Of a DNA stretch of 64,000 bases, positions 38,401 through 50,400 are shown piece by piece (position 1 is the stretch's first letter; each line of letters begins with the position of its first letter). The notes beneath the pieces were generated by a model. It was not told the origin of the DNA and searched no databases. It saw only the letters and a program-made list of their open reading frames with translations. Origin of the DNA: Branchiostoma floridae (lineage: Eukaryota > Chordata > Leptocardii > Amphioxiformes > Branchiostomatidae). The DNA lies in NCBI RefSeq assembly GCF_000003815.2, contig NC_049979.1, positions 22,198,285 to 22,262,284 of the forward strand, read 5' to 3'. Both the position numbers and the translations under genes were made by a program.

Positions 38401-41400
38401 GAGCACTTGTAGTTGGCATGTGTGTGATGCGTCCTGAATAGGCGCTGGCCTATTCTACAGGTAATGATGCAGGGTTGTTTTGTGTGGCCTAGAAACAGAC
38501 AGCTGGTGGGGCAGTCTGCAGGATAAAATATGTACTGACCTCACAACCCCTCACAGCAGCGTGAACCCTCTGAGTAGCCTCTTCTTCTTGACATTCAGAG
38601 GAAGGTCTGGTTATATACCAGATTATCACAGCCTCACCACATCCTGGCCATACTTTGAATGTGGATTCGAAAAGGCTTGGTGCGTTAACCTAGCACCACA
38701 ACTGTTTTATTGTACATAGAAAAAGCGTTTCAAAGAAAATATGCTGGAATTCTCTCTACGTACATAGTACTCTTCTTATCTTAATGAAAAGCCCATTCCA
38801 GAGAAAAAGAACGTAGAGGACCATCACACCAATCAAGTCTATAGGCTTTATAGCTGTAGTTCCCAATAGGAGTCTCATTTACTGGTCCTTGTGTCCTAGT
38901 TCTGTAGGGTGGAGGGCATTAGTCAGTCTGTGAAGTGATTTATCTCATTGTCAGTACTTGGTTAGGCCTGTCCTCTTCCATCATCCTTTGTTCTGCAGCT
39001 GCTTATGAAAATGATTTGAAACCTTCTTCCTGAAACCAAGTAAAAAAATTGGGGTCAAAAATCATCCCATGTTGTTACTGCAGTCATAGATGGGGGACAT
39101 TGTTACTTGTACATCTTCGTCATGCAATTTCAACATATAAGTACTTGTTAGCAGGGCCAAATAATATATTTTATTCAGGTGCATTTTACTCAGCACCCAG
39201 TCACATTCTTCACCTGATCGTTGTACATTTGCAAACTCAGGAAAATCTAGGGATTTTGGGTGCTGTTGATTTGTTCTCGCACAGCACACTTCAAAATACT
39301 ATTACCAGAATGTCAAAATTGCATGACAAACTACACAAAATTAAGGTTTATTTTCCAAAGTATATAAGTATACAAATGTACAAGACTTGGTATATTTCTA
39401 CAGACAATGTATTATTTTGTATTGTACTGATTGCAAATTGATTATCAATGAGATTTTTTAACTAAAACTTTGCCAGAAGATAATATTGTGCTGAATGCAG
39501 AAAGACGAAGTTTCCATTTTGTCTGCTTGTATTTTGTACATTTAGAATGCTCATACACATATATTTCATCTCTGCCAAATGGTTCAAGGTATAAGTAGCA
39601 CTGTCCCCCACTATTTTAATAAGCTACATGTATGTAGCGTTCAATGAATAATGTAACATGTACATTGTGTACATGTTTAATCTTCTATCAACAAATTTAT
39701 TTTTCATCGAAACTTAAATTGGGTAAGTCCACTTATAACGTTAGATTTTAAAAAGAAGTCACTTGAAATTTTTCATATTTATGTGCTGTAAGATGGATTG
39801 AACCCAAATTTGTACATAAGTCGATAGCTTACTACTGTAATACTAGATATCATCTGTATTGTAAATAAGGCTTAAAGTACCAACCAAAAAACATAATAGA
39901 TTTAAAAAACTCAGTGTTGACCAATGACAGAAAGTTTATGAGACTGTGACAAGGTTGTTCGTCGGTTACTTATGTGTAAAGGAATGCTACATCTACTTCA
40001 ACCCTTTTATTAGAGGCCTATGGTGCAGCTTAAACACTATACAACTACTCTTTACTATTTATACTGGGTTTTTTTACAGGTCCTACATGTAGTCTTTTAG
40101 ACTATCTGTCAGAAACTGTTCCAAGGATTTTTGCACTTCAGGCCAATTAGTATGATTGCTCTTATGCATGGTCATTTTAGAGTTTGGGGGTTTCATCTCT
40201 GATACAGTCAAATCTCTACAACTAGTACAAGTGACCACCTCTGCATAAGGACCACCTGGCCAATGTGACCACTTGTTGGTTGTCCCCTAGATAAGTTTTC
40301 CCACAGACACAAGCAATAATCCTGTTTATAGTAACCACCTGTCCACATAAACCAGATTGTATTGGTCTTGAGTGGTCCTCTTGGACAGTTTCGACAGTGA
40401 AAATAGCAAGAATTATAAAAATTATGCAAACTGGTTCGTAGTCTAGTCTGTAATTCTGCAGAAGGAAATAGTAGTCTCAAATAACACTTAGAGAAAAGTC
40501 ACTACCAGTATTTTAGTTTTGGTATGATTTAACTTGAGTGGTCCTATTCCCGACCTATGGTCTACTCGAACGTACAGTTGTTTTGTAAAGGTGCACTTGA
40601 CACTAAGCCCTTGTGAGCTGAGCTTCACTCATGTACTATACATATAAACAAGATTGATTTAAAGCTTTACAGACACGAACATGAACATTTCAGTTTTCGG
40701 CAGGCCCAATGACATAATCTCTGCAAGCTCTTCTAGAAACAGCATTGCGCGTGTAGTTCGCGAAACCCATGGCCAGTTATTAGGGGCACCAGCCTTCTTA
40801 GAAGGTGTCAGGTCGTAGGTCAGCGGTCACACTCTGGCACTGAGAGAATTTTATTGGGCTGAGAGTCTGTCAACTTAGATGTTTTAATATATTGTCATTA
40901 GTTACTTCCAAGTTTTTGCAACATAAAAATGCCACTGGACTGATACAGATTATTTGATATGAGTAACAAATATCAAGGGAGGAAAAGTCATGTCATGTGA
41001 CCTATTTCCTTGCTTACCAGTCAGAACTCATTAACCTAGATTACAATTGACATTAACCAAGCTTTCCTTCTTCTTCTTCTATACCTGCAGAAATTCTTCA
41101 TCAGAAGTACCAAGGATGGCGGGGATCGAACCAAATTCAAGTGTAGCAAACAGCAGAAATGTGACATCACCAAGCAGACGCGGTCCCAGTGCCAGTATTG
41201 TCGCCTCCAAAAATGCCTGGCAGTGGGCATGGCTAGAAAAGGTAAGACTTAAGAAAATTTTCCACTAGACTGAGTTACTGTAAATCTTGAAACTTTCCCA
41301 GTGGTTCTATTTTCTGTTTTCGCAGTGACCTGTCCATTGTAAATTCATGAGACCACAAATTTGTCTCCCTTGTATGGCTACTGTCCTACAAAATTGTTCC

Positions 41401-44400
41401 AGCTGCGAATTTAAGTCCTTTTCCTTCCTATTGCAAAATAAAACTGCTGCGAAAGTTAAACAATTTACAGTTTTACAGTTGTGGTCTTGATCATGAGGTC
41501 TTGAAGTTCCAGTTCCTGAAAAATGTGTTCTTTGCTTCCAATCAATTATTCTAGTCAATTGAATTATGGAAAATTATAAGGTATTAGTATGATGTAAATG
41601 AAGGTTAATCATATGATATATAAAACCAAACTTATATTAGTGAATTTGATCTTGCTGCAGTGCTTATGCTGTGAATAGAATGTACAACAGTAACTAGTAT
41701 TCATGTCATTTGTATATTTTGTACATACCTGCTCAATTTTATGATTCCAAATATTTTGTTAGGATGAAAGAGAAGAATTTATATCCTGTGTATAAAATTG
41801 TGAAAATGTGTAGACTGAGACATCTAAATCTCAGTATTAACTTAAGACTGGCCATGCTGATAGAACTTCCAATTTACAGTAAAACTGCTCAAAAAGCCCA
41901 CTCAGGACTGATGAAACCTGGTTCATGTCGACAGGTGGTCACTGTAGACTAGATTCTACCAATGAGAAAAACTATATTGAAAGGTCCACCAAAAAGTGAT
42001 CACATTGGCCAGGTGGTGCTCAAGAAGTTGTGGATGAATCCTTGTGATAGTACTACTAGGAAAAACGTTGGGAAAATGAAAATCAAGTTTGATAATGGGC
42101 CACCTAGCGTAGATAGTTCTTAATATAAGGAACTGTAAGTGGTGTAGGTTTGGGACCCCAAGTATTTTTTTGGGGGATCTGCAGGGACCAATTTTTTGTC
42201 AAGCTTTGAAAGAGAATAAATCAAGAAGAGGTTGATGGATTGTCATGATCAAATAGCTTTCAACTTAGCCTTAGATTATTAATGTAGTGTTGATTATGAA
42301 AATCAGGAACAAGTTTGCATAATTATTTTTAAGGAGGAAAGTTTATATATATTCCCTGCATTCCATGATAGGACACTCAAACATGTCCGTAACTTAGAAA
42401 GAATGGATGCATTTATGCAAATGAGTTTTGTAGGGGAAATGAGAACGAGCATAATTTCATGGAAAATGTTGGGAAGAGAACATGATAGTCTAAGACAATT
42501 CATGCAAATGAGGACTTTATTTGCATAATCAGTAGAAAATATTTACAACACTTAAAAAGTTATCTATCATTTGACAAATCAATGGGGTATTGGAACTCTA
42601 GTTTTAAAATGTTAAATGTAAATTTGACATGTTTCACCTTAAAATGTATCTGTTTTATTTGTGTACACTGTATGTTGAAAGCAAACAGGTTGAAATTATT
42701 GGCAGCTTAATAATTTACTACAAATTTTTATGTGTGTCTATTCTATTTGGTTCGATTTTTTTGGGTAAAGTTACCGTCAGACAGGTTTCTTGCCATCCCT
42801 TTTCTCTCCTTCATAGGCCATCAGAAGCGTCATTAATTTATACTGTCTGGGCCATTATGTGTGCCCTACTTTGTTGCCCTAGATAAGTCACATCTATTGC
42901 AACCTAAATGGTGAAGCAAAAAATTGTGTCCCAATTTGCTTACTTTGGTACAGTTAGTCTGAATCTATCAGCATCAAGGAAAATCAATAGTTTCATCTCT
43001 GCTGCTGATGCGCCCTTCATTATTCCTTCATCCCTGTCACTGACAAGCTAGCCAGCCAGACAGGCTTATTTACATAAATTTCAGTCAATGGAATCTAGGT
43101 CATGGGATTTGTTTCTGCTGTGGGGATTTCTGGGTTGCCATGTTTGTCTAGCTCTTGCTGTACAGGCCACTTGGGTATTGACCCCCTTCAATCCTGTTTT
43201 GTGTGTGTGTGTGTCCGCAGGTGACCGTGCTTCCAGCAGCTCGCAGCCGCCGGTGACCAGAAGTCCCTGCAAAGTCTGTGGGGCGGAATCCTCGGGGTTC
43301 CACTTTGGGGTGGACACCTGTGAAGGATGCAAGGTACATAAACCACAAGACACAAGCCCCCCTCCCCACAACCACACACAATACTTAACACCAGCTCGCA
43401 TTACCTGTCCTACCCAAGACAATCATTAAAGCAGGGCTCAAAATTCACTTTTGGTAATGTGTGGCCCTGGTGCACCTTACCTATTAGTAAGAATTTAGGT
43501 GCAGAGAAAAAATTTGGGTGCACTACATGGACTTAAGTTAGCAAAATAAAATCTAATTGTTACAAACCTTACTGTTTAGAGCTTGAATCTGAAATTTTAT
43601 GGCTAACTTCAAATATTGAACAAGTAGTACAACAAATAAATATGCTGTATAGAAATGTACGATAGTGATCATACAAAAATATCCAAGTGCACTCACAGTG
43701 GAAAAGGTCCACAGCTCGAATTTGGGGTGTATTTCGAGCCCTGTTTTTAAAGTGTTGCATCAGACTGTCCAACCATAATAATTATCCCTAGCATCATGAG
43801 GCCAGTAAAGGAGAACCATCCACTTAGATACACTATTTATGACCAAACTTTCCTCAGATACATGTGCTAACAAAATTTGTTTTTTGGGAAGTTCAATTAT
43901 CTTATAGTTCCAGTTAGAAAATAGGAAATGAAAGTCCAAAACGTCTGTTGTAACCTATGTCCCTAGGGTAAACAAAAATATGGCTGAAATGTTTTAATGG
44001 TAATTGGGCTGTCTGTCTGCCCACCTGCAAGGACTGAAATATTGGCTACCTCATAGTCACAGCTTTGTGTACCTATATTTGTGTGAAGCTGCTGTTGTCT
44101 AGGATCAGCATAGTCTTGACTCCAACCACCAGACTTACGTTATTTAACGTTATTTAACGTTATTTAACATTATTTAAAAAGTTTGATGTTGACTATAAAA
44201 TTTTAGAAAAGCAGCAAGATAACTTCAAAAAGATAACATAAGACCATAGCCTTCCTAGTGAAAGTAGAGCATATTTGTCTTATTTATCTGTGCATACACT
44301 AAGATAAAATCCCCAGTATGAATATGTTTGTAAATACATCCTAACTGTTGACCTATCATACGATACATGCCCAAGCTGTTCAACTGTCCTAACCTTCATG

Positions 44401-47400
44401 ACAATCATCAAGTTACAAATCTACACTGATCATGATGGCATAGCTTTGTTTTCTATACCAGACTTATATGTTTTGGCAGCTCAAACCATGTACAAAATCA
44501 AAAATATAGAATGGTAAGCCGAGATGTATGCTACTTGCGTTGAGATGAACCCTGCTTTTCTCACGGTAAGGCCATCTTTTACGTCTACTGATGCTCCGTT
44601 AAAGGTCAAAAGCAACAAGTGTCCAATGCAGCGTACAGATCTACAGATATAGCAGGGTGGTACTAAATGTCAAGATGAGTGTTAGTTGTCTGTGGTAAAA
44701 GTTTCCTCTTGAAAACAGTTGTGAAAAGTTCACAAATTCTCAATCATTGACAATTCAAGAAATTAAGCATGTAGTTACCTTTGATATGCGGAAATTTCCA
44801 GGTCCTCTTCAAACAAGTATACAACAAATATTGAAAGAAACATAAAAAGAAGGCTTATATCATTAAAGTCAATAAAATCTGATCACAAAGCACATTGTAC
44901 TGTTAAGAAGAGAACAATGCCAGCTTAAGACTGCCTCCTGAGGATGACTGTGCACAGGTAATATTATCATCAATCATGACTCAGTGGATATTCTTGTCAA
45001 GTTCCCTGACATATCTAGTCAGATTGGAGCCATCCTTGAAAACCTGGATAGAGTAAACTTTATCTCAGCAACAGATCCTTCTTGTCAAGTCTTTAAAAAA
45101 AGGAGTTCAACTTATGTTACAGTATCATGTATACCACTTACATCAAAATATAGTATAGAGGGAAAAAAAATTGTCTATTGGAGAAATGGCATCTACACAA
45201 ATTGATATTGACAAAAGATAGCTCATTGATTGAGCACAGAACTGCTTGATGAAACTTGCTACAGACATGGTAATGAGCTCTCACATCAGGTGACAGTCAT
45301 GATGTAAGGTTGGATTAGGCCACACCAGTTTTATTGGTTGATTCTCTGATTTCAATGCTAAGATATAATATGATAAAGCTGAGTTAAAATCTGAGGGCTG
45401 TACCTTTATACAGACAGCTTCTAGCAGTAAATACAATAAAGATGTAAAAATATGATTTTGAAGTACATGTATTCTTCCCAGCCTTTTGTTTCCATCTTGA
45501 CCAATTTTTACCAAAGAATGTCAGAGAACCAAAGAAATGAGTTGTAGTGGCCTAGGTTAGCCCGTTTTCTGATGTTCCATCTGGGTCAGACTGTGTGAGT
45601 CCTGATAACTCCTGACAATGAAAGGTGGATGGTATGATTGACCCAATCAATCACAAGCTTAGTCAATTGGGTCAGTCAGCCCATAGGGAAAGGGTTGGTC
45701 AGAGTTGACCTGTCTGCCTTGTCTACACTTTACAGTCTAACTGTTGCCCACTGTTGGGGAGTCATAATTGATCTACTTTGTCCAGGTCAATGGATGCAAT
45801 TTTTTATCACAGATCGAAGTTTCAGTTCAACACCTGAACTTCCCCAGGAGATGAGGTATCCAAATAAACGGAAGGGGAAGTGTATTCCAAATGATCGACA
45901 TCATCATCATCCAAATGATGAGTGAATATTATGTTGTGCTCTCCCTAATGTAAAGGTTCTTAGTACAGGTTAACTTGTTGGCTTGAAGGGCACCAATGTA
46001 AAGGGCCCCCCCGTGGAACCAATTGTACTGATCAAAATGTACATTGTTGTACACAATCAAGCAAAGCGGTCTCCATAAAATTTGCCTCTGGAAACAAAAA
46101 AAAATTTCATCTTCATGAAATTGATGTGAAAATGTATTTTTCTAAGCTTGAAATGACAACTAAACTTAACCTAAAATTCCACAACCTCATACCTCTGCCA
46201 AATGATGATAACCTTTTCGAGTGATGTATTTTAGATGTACCTCATTGATTATGCAAATTAGGTGACCTTTCGCACAAATAATGTCAGTTGATCTTTTCTT
46301 AAAACACCTCTTACAACACAATTTAAGTTCAAGTAAGGTCAGTCCTGACTGTTACACTTGGTAAGCCGTAAGTGATACATATAGAGGAAGGGACCGAGGT
46401 GTTTGATATATAAAGGCACATCAATGTTGAACATGGAAGAGCTGCTGAAAATCAATCATAGCAAGCAAACAGCAAACAGCAATCAATCTATGTCTCAACT
46501 TGAAAACACAATGCTATCTGTAGTGTGAAGCGAAATAAATTCTTCTTCAGCCGTACACACTTGCCATTGCACAGGTGTATCTGAGGAGACTTATGCCAAC
46601 CCAAGTAACGTCACAAATGTCATGCATCTGTGCTTCAATGGACAGAGACGCCCACTCAGAAATCTAGAAGGACATTTCACAAAAGCCAACGTCTCAGTAT
46701 AGTGTATCAATTTTGTATCAAAATTGTTTTTCTAATATCACCACCTGTGGCCTGGCAGATTATTTGTCAGTTTTTCCAAAAGGGACTCAACGTGACAGCT
46801 GTGCAGGGTGGCAGACCATAATAGAATTAACCTTGACTTTGCGGAGATAGAATCAGATTACATTGGAGCTGTTTGAATCATGGACAGTGTAATGGCCTTG
46901 TTGCTTTGTTAACACTAATGCGCAATGGGGTATGGAAGTAAACAAGATTGTCCAGCACAAGGTACAATACATGTACCAGATGTAAGCATGTACAATGTCA
47001 ATGGAATCTTTGAATACACTTGATAAGGAAAGGAGTAAAATGAAGTGAAGCACTATCAGTGCATGTTGAGATATGAATGATTTTTTGTAATGTACATTGA
47101 TAAAGGTTTTTGAAATCATTGTAGAAAATTGTCCTCAAATAATTATTAGAAGGGAAAAAAACAAATTTAAGTTTTTGTTTTCATGATTTATCTATCGATT
47201 TTTGTCAGAGTTATTCATCCTATTTCAAGTAGCATTCTTAATAGTTATCAACCTCTTATAGTCTACCCTTGATAATCTTTAATTGAAATGATGTAGCAGG
47301 TCTCAAAAAATCTTGCCTCATCTTTTATCCTTTAAGTTGAAAGTTGTCAGTAATAAATTTTTCTACAAATTGTAGTGCCGCCCAATGATAAATTGCACTA

Positions 47401-50400
47401 TTTTGTACTTGAACCAGGTAATAATGTAGTGGTTACTGTACATTGTACATTTAGGCTGTTCAATAGTTACGACTCTGTTTGACAGTAGTTGCTTGTGCAG
47501 CTTTTACCATTTAATAAATACTTAACATGCTAGAAAAAATTGTGTTTCTTCAAAAGAATCATTTACAATGACATGACACACCTTCAGTCACCTACATGAC
47601 AAAACTATCATTATAGCAACATCCTAGAATACATTCTCAGTTATTAGTCTGGACACATCAGATGGGTATGTGAGCAGATTCACAATATCTGGGGGCAAGG
47701 ACCGCTAAGGAGAGCAGCCACAGCTATTAAGCAGAAGTGAAGTGTCATCGTCTGAGCCATTGCACATTTAACATTCAACAAAAACATTGCAAATGTCATT
47801 ACTAAGGAAAAGACTTACTTCTGTACTTTGTTCTGCAAATTTTTAGTTTTATTTTATTAAGATTGACTACATGGAACAAACTTGAATGCTGGTTGTGTTA
47901 TTGAATCTGACAGTTTGCCCCAGAAATACCTGACCCAAATGTTGCAGGATCTTACCATTCCACGTACACAGTCCATTAACAGGCTGAACGAGGCATAACT
48001 GCCCAAGATATATAGGCAAAGAAATGGTCAGCAAACTTACCTTTCCTTTCTAGGCCATTTTCTGGGTCACAGGTGGGATTTACAGATAAAGCAATAACCA
48101 TCATACCCTCTGGTTAGGCAACCTCAGCTATTTGTCATAGGATTTTCTTGGCATTTACTGCAATATGCTGTTATTGCATTTTGTTGCCTGTAATTTTTCA
48201 TCAGTCTTTGGTATAATTGTCGGATTAAACTCATCATGACAGAGACTGAATCATCAGCATAGTTCTGTGTATCTTGAAACTTTCACAGTTGTTTTACAGT
48301 TTTCACATTGACCGGTCTACTCTGAATCCATGGCACCGGGAATATGCCTCCCTTAGACTTAGTACATTTCCCTCCTATCACAAAATATAACCATTACAAA
48401 AGTTATTCAGTACATTCTTACACAACTGACACAACAAGTATGATATGACATCATAGGATTTATGATATGATATAGATAATGAATGTGACTCCCAAACTTT
48501 TGTTTTTTTGTGCAATTACATATTTTCTCATGTTACCTTATATAAAATGCAAACAAGATAGTATAGTATACAAAAATAATTATGGTGAATACTGAAGTAC
48601 ATAATTTACCTACTTGACTAAAATTTTATTCTGATTACTAGTATTCATGCCTTTTTGTGATTTGTTCTTCAGGGGTTTTTCCGGCGTAGCCAGCTGAAAA
48701 CGAAGAATGGAACGTATGAGTATGAATCCTACAGATGTAGCAAGTCCAAAGACTGTGCCATCAATGTGGTCACAAGAAACCTGTGTCGCTACTGTAGATA
48801 TGCAAAGTGTCTGGCAGTGGGAATGTCGAAGGAAGGTCAGTATTAACCTATAGTTAACAATATTATTCATACTCTTTATAACATCTCCTGTTAATGCTCA
48901 CTGTCATAATTTTGCAAACGAGATCAAACTACAATTGTTCTTGATTTGCAACTAACAACTAGACTCTACTGCACTACATTTTATTCTTGAGAAAAACAGC
49001 AGGTTTACAAGGGGTTAATGAATAGTTTTTGATTGTTGATAAATGTTTAAGTGTCTACGAATGACCATCCATCTGAGCATGTGCCTAATATGACGTTCTG
49101 ATCTGCGGGCATTGTCTACCAGTGAGGGACCCTGAATCAATAGTATTTCATCACCAAGGTATGGTGGAGTAAAATTGCATCAACCTAAATCGGGGTCAGA
49201 CAATTGGGGCCCTATGGAGGGTGATACTACTTGTTTTTATGGTGCTGCTGCCAAGTCTATATTGACAGTCACATATCCACACATTCACACACATGTACAC
49301 CTAGAAAAAACATGTTGGGCTTGACAACTTTGATTGTTAATGCCTCAACCCATACAGTCTATTACTAAACAGTACCTGTCAAGCTGAACTTTGGATTTTA
49401 AATGCTGATGAGAAAGTGTTGCTGATGAATCAGACATCAGTCCTTGTCAGAGTGACCTATGACCTATTGTGAAGGGGAAGCCATACTGATTGACACAGGC
49501 TGGTCCACATCGCTGATACTGAGCTGGCCTGACATTTGGCTGTATTAAAAACCTTTTCAGAGCGGAAGATGCCATGAGGGATGTATTCCGTATTCATTGC
49601 TGTCTTTAAAGAGTCTGGCAGTTGATCACAATGAGTCGTAACATTATCAGAACGGGAAATCTTTTGGCCTAAATGTTTTGAAGATTCATTGTACCATTCA
49701 GACCATGAAGAGTCGCAGCAACAAGTTTATTGCAAATTGGTTTCCAAAGCCTAATTGCAAGTTCTTAGAGTTGAGAAACATTTAGTATGTGATAGAAACA
49801 TACAGTACATGTAGGAAACAAAACTTGAGACAAGGACAGTGATTGACATTATTGTAACAAGAGGCAAATTCAAAAGCTTAATATGTTTCTAGACAAATTG
49901 GTTTTGGCTTCTGTTTTTTGTTGTTGTAGAGGAACAAAGGCAAGGTTTCCCCTTTTTGTAATAAATCACACATAGCATCCATAGTACCCAACAAGTCACC
50001 AAATGCCAAGATGAACATGAAAATTTGCCCACAAGAAGTAAACAAAGCTATGATGTGTCATGGTCTTCAGGCTGATCCCAAAACATGATCTTTCTTCATT
50101 CTGCTGATAGAAATACTGTCTCAGTACTGGGAAGTCAAGTCAGATAAAATTTATCGCACAGCTATAGCACCAGATACAGCGTAACTGGCAAAGTATGTAT
50201 GAGACTACTGACTAGTTGCATTGATTTAGTACAACCTACATGTAAATTGTGTCGCCTCCTCCACCTTGTCATGTAGTACAATCTACATGTAGACTTTAGA
50301 AGATAATGAAGGAGATGGGTCAAATTGACCCATGTTACATCAGTATTGTTGTCATGGTCATGAGCCATAACTGGGCAAAGACTCAGAAACACACCTGTAT

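Larger units (their letters stand above)
26403..41090. other. 2DBD-NR intron 1 (14.7 kb)
   Basis: A large AT-rich intron splitting DBD1. It contains the micro-palindrome at 27519-27534, a repeat of the CAGCAAAACCTAA/GGTGCACTA family near 34340-34640, the foldback at 37511-37605 and a GTGGTCAC-family repeat at 40203-40400. A minus-strand ORF at 35482-35697 ending in an acidic DDLDDLDF tail is unexplained. No other exon is supported. Confidence 0.7.
43334..48672. other. 2DBD-NR intron 3 (5.3 kb)
   Basis: It holds the MITE at 43432-43743, a 10-bp tandem repeat at about 44138-44176 and a diverged MITE at 48264-48405. No exon or RNA gene was recognised. Confidence 0.65.
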
